Shown here one piece after another: positions 1 to 7,339 of a stretch of 64,000 bases of DNA. The DNA is from Palauibacter sp022826685 (GTDB lineage: Bacteria; Gemmatimonadota; Gemmatimonadetes; Palauibacterales; Palauibacteraceae): NCBI RefSeq assembly GCF_965221685.1, contig NZ_OZ244907.1; one strand, 5' to 3'. The notes under the pieces were generated by a model that was given only the letters and a program-made list of their open reading frames with translations, did not search any database and had not been told where the DNA came from. The first letter of the stretch is position 1. Every line of letters starts with the position of its first letter. A program made the position numbers and the translations under genes.

Positions 1-1
1 C

Positions 2-1399
2 ACCCTCTCCGGCGGCGAGGCCCAGCGCATCCGCCTCGCCACCCAGATCGGGAGCCGCCTCGTCGGCGTCCTCTACGTGCTCGACGAACCCAGCATCGGC
101 CTCCACCCGCGCGACAACCGCAAGCTCCTGCAGACGCTCGGCGCCCTGCGCGACCTCGGAAACACCGTCCTCGTCGTCGAGCACGACGAACTCACCATCC
201 GCCGCGCCGACCACATCGTCGACATGGGGCCCGGGGCCGGGCGCGAGGGCGGGGAAGTCGTCGTCTCCGGCGACATCGACCGGCTCCTGGCCGACGAACG
301 CTCGCTCACCGCCGCCTACCTCCGCGGAGAGCGCGAGATCCCCGTCCCCGAACGCCGCCGCCCCCCCGACAACGGCCGCCTCGTCGTGCGGGGCGCCCGC
401 GAGCACAACCTGCGCGCGATCGACGTCGGCTTCCCGCTGGGGACCTTCATCTGCGTCACCGGCGTGTCCGGCTCCGGCAAGTCCACCCTCGTCGAGCAGA
501 TCCTCTACCGCCGCCTCGCGCGCGAGATCTACCGCTCCAAGCTCGTCCCCGGCGCGCACGACGCGATCGAGGGCATTGACCTTTTCGACAAGGTGATCGA
601 CGTCGACCAGAGCCCCATCGGCCGCACCCCGCGCTCGAACCCCGCCACCTACACCGGCCTCTTCACCCCCATCCGCGAACTCTTCGCCCGTCTGCCCGAG
701 TCGAACATCCGCGGCTACGCGCCGGGGCGGTTCAGCTTCAACGTGAAGGGCGGGCGCTGCGAACCCTGCCGCGGCGACGGCCTCGTGAAGATCGAGATGC
801 ACTTCCTGCCCGACGTCTACGTCCCCTGCGACATCTGCCGGGGGCGCCGCTACAACCGCGAGACGCTCGAGGTCCTCTACCGCGGCCGCAGCATCGCCGA
901 CGTGCTCGCGATGAGCGTGGACGAGGCGCTCGAGTTCTTCGACGCCGTCCCCTCCGTGAAGCGCCGCCTGGGCACCCTCTCCGACGTCGGCCTCGGCTAC
1001 GTGACCCTCGGCCAGCCCGCCACCACCCTCTCCGGCGGCGAGGCCCAGCGCGTGAAGCTCGCCACCGAACTCGCGAAGACGAGCACCGGCCGCACCGTCT
1101 ACATCCTCGACGAGCCCACGACCGGCCTCCACTTCGAGGACGTGCGCCTCCTGCTGCGCGTCCTCCACCGGCTCGCCGACCGCGGCAACACGATCATCGT
1201 CATCGAGCACCACATGGACGTCGTGAAGACGGCGGACTGGGTCATCGACATGGGTCCGGAGGGAGGGGCGGGAGGCGGCCTCGTCGTCGCCGAGGGCCCC
1301 CCGGAACTCGTGGCCGCGACCCCGGGCAGCCACACCGGCCGCCACCTCGCCCCGCTCCTGCCCGAACCGAGCGGAACCCCGGCCATAGGAGCGGTGTAG
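2..1399 (+). CDS. uvrA: UvrA excinuclease ABC subunit A, C-terminal part (5' end outside window)
   Basis: The open frame runs in from the left edge, so only about 465 C-terminal residues are present; the ATP-dependent damage-recognition subunit of nucleotide excision repair is normally about 940. It opens with the signature and Walker B of the first ATPase (LSGGEAQRIRLATQ, then VLDEPSIGLHPRDN). A second P-loop (GVSGSGKSTLV), the CxxC zinc module (RCEPCRGDGL and PCDICRGRRY), a second signature (LSGGEAQRVKLATEL) and Walker B (ILDEPTTGLHFEDV) follow in the canonical order. The frame ends with a normal Ala/Pro-rich tail and TAG. Nothing suggests decay. The family call is certain; the upstream half cannot be seen. 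Confidence 0.97.
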   Translation, partial: TLSGGEAQRIRLATQIGSRLVGVLYVLDEPSIGLHPRDNRKLLQTLGALRDLGNTVLVVEHDELTIRRADHIVDMGPGAGREGGEVVVSGDIDRLLADERSLTAAYLRGEREIPVPERRRPPDNGRLVVRGAREHNLRAIDVGFPLGTFICVTGVSGSGKSTLVEQILYRRLAREIYRSKLVPGAHDAIEGIDLFDKVIDVDQSPIGRTPRSNPATYTGLFTPIRELFARLPESNIRGYAPGRFSFNVKGGRCEPCRGDGLVKIEMHFLPDVYVPCDICRGRRYNRETLEVLYRGRSIADVLAMSVDEALEFFDAVPSVKRRLGTLSDVGLGYVTLGQPATTLSGGEAQRVKLATELAKTSTGRTVYILDEPTTGLHFEDVRLLLRVLHRLADRGNTIIVIEHHMDVVKTADWVIDMGPEGGAGGGLVVAEGPPELVAATPGSHTGRHLAPLLPEPSGTPAIGAV

Positions 1400-1716
1400 G
1401 GCCCCGTATCAGCGCGCGGTCCGGCGCGGCAACACTTGGCGCAAAACTTGACGGCAGGTGCGAATCGGTGTCATACTTCAGGTTGCGCGGGGGAGTGGGT
1501 GGTGGAGAGTGTGGTGGGGCCTGCCTCAATCCCCCCCAGAAACGTGATCCGAAGTGATGGTTTCACGGACTTGTTCGACCGAAGGAAACATCGACGAAAA
1601 TACGGCGTTTTCAAGGCTTCTGGCGCTCTTGCCACCCTGCAAGGCCGTCGGTATGTTCAGCCCGATTTCACGGGCTGGGGTGTGGTGCATCGTTGGTTAA
1701 CGGTGGTATGTTGATC
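1400..1716. other. Intergenic stretch before the cargo transposon
   Basis: About 320 bases without a convincing gene. A 92-codon plus-strand frame (1436-1714) has no ribosome site or recognisable product and I do not call it. Around 1659-1678 a short hairpin (CAGCCCG, loop, CGGGCTG) could end uvrA transcription, but no T-tract follows. The segment runs up to the 8-base target repeat at 1717. Confidence 0.5.
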
Positions 1717-1724
1717 GATCGAGT
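1717..1724. repeat. Left 8-bp target-site duplication (GATCGAGT)
   Basis: GATCGAGT lies immediately outside the left terminal inverted repeat and recurs immediately outside the right one at 6761-6768. Eight-base duplications are usual for IS1595-family insertions. Caveat: the left copy is preceded by another GATC, so the exact edge could be argued by a few bases. Confidence 0.75.
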
Positions 1725-1746
1725 GGGAAGTACATACCTGGGTTGA
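1725..1746 (+). repeat. Left terminal inverted repeat
   Basis: Begins GGGAAGTACATACCTGGG and pairs with the right end at 6739-6760 over 22 bases with a single mismatch at position 6 (G here, C in the complement of the right end). Confidence 0.8.
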
Positions 1747-2301
1747 TGAAGCGAGGGTCGCAAGGCATGCACGGAAGACACAGAGACTGGCTCGGCCACC
1801 CGCACCGGAGGATCGGTGCCGGACTGGTCGCTGACCGGCGCGGGAGAGGCCCGCATCCTTTTCACCTAGTGGGGCGAGAAGCCCTGGGAGGGGTTGAATG
1901 AAGAAGGCTATGAAGAAAGGTCTACTGGCAACAGGGATTGCAGCCGTTGCCTTCGGCGGCTGCGGGGACACGGTGGAGGTCGTCACGCCGCCGTTTCCGG
2001 ACATTCCGCCCATCACCATTCCCCCGCCGCCGGTCATTCCACCGCCGCCGCCTCCGCCGCCTCCGCCCCCACCGCCGCCACCGCCGGCGAACCGGGCGCC
2101 CGTGGCAGTCGGCACGATTCCGGCGCACAGCGTCGACATCGGTGGCACGGCCACGGTTCCCGTGGCGGGCTACTTCAGCGATCCGGACGGCGACGCGCTG
2201 ACGTACAGCGGTACTTCGTCGAACCCCGCCGCCGCCACGGTCAGCCTTGATGGCGCGACCGCGACGGTAACGGGTGTCGCGCGCGGAAGTGCCGTCGTCA
2301 C
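1725..2301 (+). repeat. Constant head block, copy 1 (leader plus first ~135 codons)
   Basis: Matches 6769-7339 almost base for base. The differences are one base in the terminal repeat, a 6-base shorter poly-proline tract in copy 2, and a single C/G change near 2186. Identity collapses at GTCGTCAC (2294-2301), inside the codons that follow the first Ig-like domain; beyond it the genes diverge. The block holds the untranslated leader, lipoprotein signal, stalk and first Ig domain, and would support homologous recombination between genes A and B. Confidence 0.85.
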
Positions 2302-5300
2302 CATCACGGCTGCCGACGCGGATGGCCTCCAGGCCAACCAGGGCTTCAACGTCGAGGTCGGCTCCGACGCCGGGCAGCCGGCGACGGTGACGATCTTCGG
2401 TCTGCGGGAAGTCGGGGACCGGAACACCTCGGTCGACCCGAGCAACGTCTCCGGCAACGTCTCCGTCCTGCTCGACGTGCAGTACAACGACGAGACGGTG
2501 ACGAACATCGACCTCACGCTGGGCGACGAGGTCATCTCCTGCCGCGGCGCCTCGAGCGACGCGTCGCCGGTCGGCGTCGCACCGACGGGTCTTGCGGAGT
2601 CCGGCGGCTCGGTCGAGGTCGAGTGCTTCTTCGACACCGACCAGGTGGCCGGCGAGTGCATGGGCATGCAGCTGGAGCCCCGGTTCGCCAACGGCGAGCA
2701 CGAGCTCGGCGCGCGGATCACGACGGCCGACGGGACGACGCGCGACGCTCTCGCCTCGCAGATGATCACGTTGAAGAACTCCAACTACGTGATGATCGAC
2801 CACAACCCCGGCAGCGTGTCGAACATCGTTGGAGGCGTCACGTTCTACGGCGGCCCGACGACGGAAGACAACGTGAACACGTTCGACGTGTGCCCGGTCG
2901 CGTTCGACGGGACCGTGGTCGGGAAGATCGGCCTGCGCGGCATGACCGACACGGACAAGGACGTGGAGAAGGGTCGGACCACGATGCACAACAATGTGTC
3001 GTTCCGTACCCATCGGTCGGGACGCTACGGTGAATACTACGGCTCGCGGCGCGTTGACGATGAGCCGCCGTTCACGTTCACAGCCGTCTCCAGCCAGAAC
3101 GCCCACATCGAGGATCGAAACGCTGAAGGGCACGGCGGTCACTGGATCATTCAGGACGGCGTCATCAGCGATCCGGATGGACTCGACATTTCGTCGAAGT
3201 TCGTGCCCGGGGACGCGGAGAACAATCTGACGAAGATCGGCCCGATCTACCTCGACTTCGCGTCGCCGAGGCTGTCCGAAGGCTCGCAGGTCTTTATCGA
3301 GGGCGCGGCCACGATGGCGAAGTTCTACTCGGGTAAACGAGGGTCCTATGACGGCCGGTCGCAAAGGCTCCACATCTCGGGCGTCACCGAGCTGGGCGCC
3401 GGTGGTGTGTCCGATGTCATCGCCGTGGGCGACTGCTCCGTCGGAGCCAACACCGACACTGGCGAGCGCGGCGCGGGCACGGCGTTCCAGGCCATCGTCG
3501 AGAACGCCGCCGCGATCGGTGATCTTCCTGAAGACGATTGGGACCACGAGGACCTCAGCGACGACGGTGGCGTGCAGTGCTACACTGCCGAGTTGCAGTC
3601 GCTGATGGACCGCATGGGGAATTCGAGAGGCCTCAGCAGGGTCCGCATCCAGTCGGCAACGTTCTTCGGCGTCGACCGCGGGGCTCCGGCCATCGACAAC
3701 GTGGTACCCGACGAAGAGTTGGTGCTGATGGACGGCGCCGAACTCACGTTCGACGTGTCGGATCCCGAGCTTGAGACGGGTGAGAATGGTAGCGGGATCA
3801 ATGCAGCCGGCGTCAATGCCTGGTGGGGTCCCACTTCCACGTACAGGGACCGCTATTTCGACACTGATGCCAGCAGCGACGTCATCGACGTAAGCAGCGA
3901 CGGAGTCGTCACGCTCATGACGACCACCGGCAACACGGAAGCTGACAAGGAACGTCGGTACGTGGTGACGGTGGAGGTTCCGGACAACTCTTCGCCGCCC
4001 AACTTCTCGTACGCCAGCTTCGCCTACACGCGCGATGCGGAGGCTCCGACCTTTGCGGTGAGCAAGAGCCAGTCCGATATCGGCCGAACACAGGCCCCAT
4101 CGGTCGTCGCGACCGTCGGCGGAACGATCTCCGACAAGAACGTCATTCGGAAGGCAGAACTCAGTATCCGGAAGATCGAGGGCGAACAGGCTTGCTCAGC
4201 CGGGACGCCTCTCACACAGGGTCGGACGGGCGAGGTAAGCCGGAACAAGCGGGATCTCGAGAACGACTCGAACAAAATCGAGTTCGACGAGGCCTTCACG
4301 ATCAGGGCACCGGGCACTGGACCGAAGACCTACTGCTTCTTGTTGGAAGTCGCGGATGTGGCCGTTGGCGGCGATGGTCGGGGAGCTGGTAACGAAGGCA
4401 TGTATGAGGTCGGTCAGTTCTCCGTGGAGTGGCCCGGACAGAGGCCGACTGACGCTCCGACGTTCAAGTTCTCGAAGGCGTCGCTGACGGTGCCCGAGGG
4501 CAAGACGATCGCGACTACGGACGTCAATAGCTTCGACGCGTCCGACAGCACGTACATGGTCTCCATCGAGAATTCGAAGGCGAGTGCGGCGAGTCCCATC
4601 GAGGTGACAATCGATCCGCCGAGTGGAGTCACCGTGTTCCCGACGACGCTTGAGTTCACCGCGGAAGACCAAATGTTTGAGGTGGCGGTTGGTGTCGCGC
4701 ACGACCGGGACGTCGACACGGAAAAACTCACCGTGACGCACACTTCCGACGATATCGACACCGACGGAACGTTCACGGTGAATGCGGCGGACGACGACGT
4801 CATGCTGTCGGTACGCAAGTCCTCGGTTACAGAGGGCGGCGATGCTGAGACTTTCCATGTCGTCGCGACGCTCACGACCGCACGGGCCGCTGATCTTTCC
4901 GTGGACTGGCAGTTCGGCGGGGGAACGGCCTTGGCTGCCGATTATTCCGCAACTGGAGTGGCCGTCATTACGATCACGGCCGGCGATATGTCGGACTCCG
5001 TCGAAGTCACGCTGACTGGAACCGACGATGCTAACATCGAGGGTAGCGAAACCGTTCACGCCCAGCCGACTTCGGCCAGCGACGCTCCGTTCGTCGTTCC
5101 CGCTGCGGTCACGATCATGGATGACGATCCGAACGTGACGTTGAGGGTGACGCCGGGGACGGTGAACGAGGGGGATGACGCGACCACCTTGACGATCTCT
5201 GCGACATCGAAGGTTGCGATGCCTGCCCCGTTCGATGTAGTGGTGACCGTCCCGGCTCCGCCGAGTTCGGGCTCCGACACCGAGTACGAACTCAACGGTG

Positions 5301-5515
5301 GGACCATTGCGGTAACCGTCACTCTCACGATTGACACGGGCGACACCGAGAGCAACTCGCAGACCGTGTCGCTCGATCCGTTGGAAGACGCTGACTCCAA
5401 CGATGAAACGATCGAGATCACGGGACCGGATGCCGGCCAGCAGATCGGCGGTGCCGGCAAGACGTACTCGATCAAGAGTGCGATGGTCACGATCGAAGAC
5501 AACGACGAATCGTAA
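1898..5515 (+). CDS. Giant Ig/Calx-beta surface lipoprotein A (transposon cargo)
   Basis: 1205 residues. A basic n-region and hydrophobic core lead to a lipobox ending at Cys22 (AFGGC), so it should be lipid-anchored and exported. A pure poly-proline stalk (about 32-63) comes next, then one Ig/cadherin-like domain (about 66-153, with SDPDGDALTYSG). A roughly 700-residue unassigned body follows, with conserved cysteines, then three Calx-beta-like repeats (about 855-960, 963-1073, 1075-1203, the last two opening with DDD motifs and V(T/N)EG). The start follows a good GGAGGGG ribosome site. The body is related to B and C but diverged, while the first 135 codons are nearly identical to B. No catalytic motif seen; adhesion or self/non-self display is a guess. 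It sits inside the 1725-6760 transposon. Confidence 0.85.
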   Translation: MKKAMKKGLLATGIAAVAFGGCGDTVEVVTPPFPDIPPITIPPPPVIPPPPPPPPPPPPPPPPANRAPVAVGTIPAHSVDIGGTATVPVAGYFSDPDGDALTYSGTSSNPAAATVSLDGATATVTGVARGSAVVTITAADADGLQANQGFNVEVGSDAGQPATVTIFGLREVGDRNTSVDPSNVSGNVSVLLDVQYNDETVTNIDLTLGDEVISCRGASSDASPVGVAPTGLAESGGSVEVECFFDTDQVAGECMGMQLEPRFANGEHELGARITTADGTTRDALASQMITLKNSNYVMIDHNPGSVSNIVGGVTFYGGPTTEDNVNTFDVCPVAFDGTVVGKIGLRGMTDTDKDVEKGRTTMHNNVSFRTHRSGRYGEYYGSRRVDDEPPFTFTAVSSQNAHIEDRNAEGHGGHWIIQDGVISDPDGLDISSKFVPGDAENNLTKIGPIYLDFASPRLSEGSQVFIEGAATMAKFYSGKRGSYDGRSQRLHISGVTELGAGGVSDVIAVGDCSVGANTDTGERGAGTAFQAIVENAAAIGDLPEDDWDHEDLSDDGGVQCYTAELQSLMDRMGNSRGLSRVRIQSATFFGVDRGAPAIDNVVPDEELVLMDGAELTFDVSDPELETGENGSGINAAGVNAWWGPTSTYRDRYFDTDASSDVIDVSSDGVVTLMTTTGNTEADKERRYVVTVEVPDNSSPPNFSYASFAYTRDAEAPTFAVSKSQSDIGRTQAPSVVATVGGTISDKNVIRKAELSIRKIEGEQACSAGTPLTQGRTGEVSRNKRDLENDSNKIEFDEAFTIRAPGTGPKTYCFLLEVADVAVGGDGRGAGNEGMYEVGQFSVEWPGQRPTDAPTFKFSKASLTVPEGKTIATTDVNSFDASDSTYMVSIENSKASAASPIEVTIDPPSGVTVFPTTLEFTAEDQMFEVAVGVAHDRDVDTEKLTVTHTSDDIDTDGTFTVNAADDDVMLSVRKSSVTEGGDAETFHVVATLTTARAADLSVDWQFGGGTALAADYSATGVAVITITAGDMSDSVEVTLTGTDDANIEGSETVHAQPTSASDAPFVVPAAVTIMDDDPNVTLRVTPGTVNEGDDATTLTISATSKVAMPAPFDVVVTVPAPPSSGSDTEYELNGGTIAVTVTLTIDTGDTESNSQTVSLDPLEDADSNDETIEITGPDAGQQIGGAGKTYSIKSAMVTIEDNDES

Positions 5516-5547
5516 ACCCTGGCGGTCTCTGACGAGAGGCCTCACGG

Positions 5548-5590
5548 AAGCGGGTCCCCGCGAAGTCGGCGGGGGCCCGCTTTCTTCTTT
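5548..5590 (+). terminator. Rho-independent terminator after lipoprotein A
   Basis: A GC-rich inverted repeat (arms reading AAGCGGGTCCCCGC and GCGGGGGCCCGCTT) followed by TTCTTCTTT. The same structure, including flanking bases such as GGTCTCTGACGAGAGGCCTC, is found in reverse after gene C at 18098-18170. The 3' borders of A and C are therefore also duplicated. Confidence 0.8.
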
Positions 5591-5606
5591 GCGGGGAGAA
5601 ACGGAA

Positions 5607-5816
5607 ATGTCCAGCCAAGACCCGGAGAAGGAGCGTGACTCGAAGGAGGAGCACGACCCGAGGGCCGTGAACCCGTTCTACCGGGGAGCGCGCTTCTCGG
5701 AGGTCGCCCGCGCCGTCGCCTCGCCGCTCGACCCGGAGGTGCGCGAGCGGATCAGGCGTATGGCACGGCCGGATAGCGGGCCGCGCCCCGACCGTACACC
5801 AGATCCCGGTACGTGA
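5607..5816 (+). CDS. Small charged protein of unknown function inside the transposon
   Basis: 69 codons from ATG with GGGGAG ten bases upstream. The product is highly charged (SSQDPEKERDSKEEHDPRAV) with a short segment NPFYRGARFSEVARAV, and has no membrane segment. Its last 22 codons overlap the 3' end of the convergent transposase gene, so the original C-terminus may have been replaced when the transposase module joined. The sequence just upstream (CTTTxCGGGGAG) matches the start region of D2 downstream of gene C, so this position is occupied by different genes after different copies. I do not recognise the family. Confidence 0.5.
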   Translation: MSSQDPEKERDSKEEHDPRAVNPFYRGARFSEVARAVASPLDPEVRERIRRMARPDSGPRPDRTPDPGT

Positions 5817-6711
5817 GACGCTTGCCCACCATGTGAACCACGACGTGCCGCATCCTCTCCATGGTGCCGAGCGGCCGAAGGTTGTGCTTGCCCGCCAGCT
5901 CATCCACGTACCGCTGCAGATGCTTCCGACTCAGGACATGGAACGTCCCCTTGTAGGCCCGCTTGAGCATCGCCCAGAAGCTCTCCATGCCGTTGGTGTG
6001 GGCATCGCCCCGCACGTATTCCCCCGCCGAGTGCTTCGCCGCTCCGTGCCGGTAGCTCGGCGCCAGCCGGCTGTACGTGGGGTACTCGTCGGTGTAGATG
6101 ACCGAACCCGGCCCGGCGTGCGCGGTGATGATCCGCCATAACGTTCTTGCCGTAGTATCTTCAACGGCGTAGGCCGACACCCTGTTCGTGGCCCGGTCCT
6201 TGAGCCCGACCACGGGAATCTTCCCCGCCGATCCTCCCTCCTGGCGAAGCCGTTTGTTGGCGTGCTTGTTCTTCTCCTTCCCCCCGATGTAGGCCTCATC
6301 CACCTCCACAGGCCCCTCGAACCGGGGCGGCCGGACTCGAACGAACGTCTGCCGGATCCGGTGCTGCATGAACCACGCCGTCTTCTGCGTGACGCCGATG
6401 TCGTGCTGGAGCCGGGTCGACGGCACGCCCTTGGGACTGGTCATGTCCAGGTAGATGGCGTAGGCCCACTTCCGTAGCGGCAGCGGAGATCCCGCCATCA
6501 CCGTTCCGGTCTTGACCGAGAAGTACTTCCCGCAGTCCCGACACCGGTACGGCATCTTCGCGTGCTTGCAACGGTAGGTGTCAAGACTCGCGCACCGCGG
6601 GCAGTACCGCTCCCCGTTCGGCCACACGATTTCCTCGAACCACCTCCGAGCAGCCTCCTCCGTCGGGAACAGCTCCGCCAAATCCAACAGACTCATACCC
6701 TTGTCTTCCAT
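5752..6711 (-). CDS. IS1595-family transposase (zinc-ribbon plus DDE domain)
   Basis: 319 residues, full length for the family. The N-terminus carries a zinc ribbon of two cysteine pairs (CPRCASLDTYRC and CRDCGKYF). The ISXO2-like DDE-type catalytic domain follows, with VEVDEAYIGGKEKNKH (first acid), YTDEYPTY (second), and a C-terminal HTNGMESFWAMLKR in which the family has Asn or Glu as the third residue. The gene points inward from the right end of the 5-kb element (ATG at 6711, 27 bases from the terminal repeat). No frameshift or missing acidic residue is visible, so it may be active in moving the whole cargo unit. Its stop lies inside the opposing small reading frame at 5607-5816. Confidence 0.93.
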   Translation of the reverse strand: MEDKGMSLLDLAELFPTEEAARRWFEEIVWPNGERYCPRCASLDTYRCKHAKMPYRCRDCGKYFSVKTGTVMAGSPLPLRKWAYAIYLDMTSPKGVPSTRLQHDIGVTQKTAWFMQHRIRQTFVRVRPPRFEGPVEVDEAYIGGKEKNKHANKRLRQEGGSAGKIPVVGLKDRATNRVSAYAVEDTTARTLWRIITAHAGPGSVIYTDEYPTYSRLAPSYRHGAAKHSAGEYVRGDAHTNGMESFWAMLKRAYKGTFHVLSRKHLQRYVDELAGKHNLRPLGTMERMRHVVVHMVGKRLTYRDLVYGRGAARYPAVPYA

Positions 6712-6738
6712 CGAACGCCCCCTCGATCCGCAAACCTG

Positions 6739-6760
6739 TCAACCCAGGTATGTAGTTCCC
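6739..6760 (-). repeat. Right terminal inverted repeat
   Basis: Reverse complement of the left end with one mismatch. With the next end copy at 6769-6790 it makes a perfect 22-base head-to-head inverted repeat separated only by the 8-base GATCGAGT. Confidence 0.8.
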
Positions 6761-6768
6761 GATCGAGT
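6761..6768. repeat. Right 8-bp target-site duplication (GATCGAGT)
   Basis: Second copy of the octamer found at 1717-1724, directly outside the right terminal repeat and directly before the terminal repeat that opens the leader of gene B. Confidence 0.75.
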
Positions 6769-7339
6769 GGGAACTACATACCTGGGTTGATGAAGCGAGG
6801 GTCGCAAGGCATGCACGGAAGACACAGAGACTGGCTCGGCCACCCGCACCGGAGGATCGGTGCCGGACTGGTCGCTGACCGGCGCGGGAGAGGCCCGCAT
6901 CCTTTTCACCTAGTGGGGCGAGAAGCCCTGGGAGGGGTTGAATGAAGAAGGCTATGAAGAAAGGTCTACTGGCAACAGGGATTGCAGCCGTTGCCTTCGG
7001 CGGCTGCGGGGACACGGTGGAGGTCGTCACGCCGCCGTTTCCGGACATTCCGCCCATCACCATTCCCCCGCCGCCGGTCATTCCACCGCCGCCGCCGCCT
7101 CCGCCGCCGCCGCCCCCACCGCCGGCGAACCGGGCGCCCGTGGCAGTCGGCACGATTCCGGCGCACAGCGTCGACATCGGTGGCACGGCCACGGTTCCCG
7201 TGGCGGGCTACTTCAGCGATCCCGACGGCGACGCGCTGACGTACAGCGGTACTTCGTCGAACCCCGCCGCCGCCACGGTCAGCCTTGATGGCGCGACCGC
7301 GACGGTAACGGGTGTCGCGCGCGGAAGTGCCGTCGTCAC
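6769..7339 (+). repeat. Constant head block, copy 2, opening with a further terminal repeat
   Basis: Starts with a third copy of the transposon end (6769-6790, GGGAACTACATACCTGGG and onward) and repeats the 173-base leader plus the first ~133 codons of gene A. It differs by two proline codons in the stalk and two point changes. No matching right end was found downstream in the window, so if this was a second transposon its far end has been lost. Confidence 0.85.

Larger units (their letters stand above)
1725..6760. mobile_element. IS1595-type transposon carrying a giant surface-lipoprotein gene as cargo
   Basis: A 5036-bp unit bounded by inverted 22-bp ends (1725-1746 and 6739-6760, one mismatch) and flanked by 8-bp direct repeats. 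The transposase lies on the minus strand, 27 bases inside the right end. The left 3.9 kb is cargo: a 173-base leader, the 1205-residue lipoprotein gene, its terminator and a small reading frame. A third copy of the end sequence starts at 6769, directly after the right target repeat, and opens the leader of the next lipoprotein gene. Either a second element abuts this one, or this element inserted beside an older one whose right end is lost. IS1595 elements with passenger genes are known; a cadherin/Calx-beta type passenger is not one I recognise. Confidence 0.8.

Noticed and set aside
1436..1714. 92-codon frame between uvrA and the transposon
   Set aside because: No ribosome site, no paralogue, atypical composition for this genome.
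1747..1897. A riboswitch (for example cyclic-di-GMP type) in the A/B leader
   Set aside because: I could not match a conserved aptamer core; only a short hairpin and T-rich stretch are visible.
1922..3547. 541-codon minus-strand reading frame opposite lipoprotein A
   Set aside because: Arg/Val/Asp-rich shadow of a GC-rich gene; no domain, and similar shadows lie opposite the related genes.
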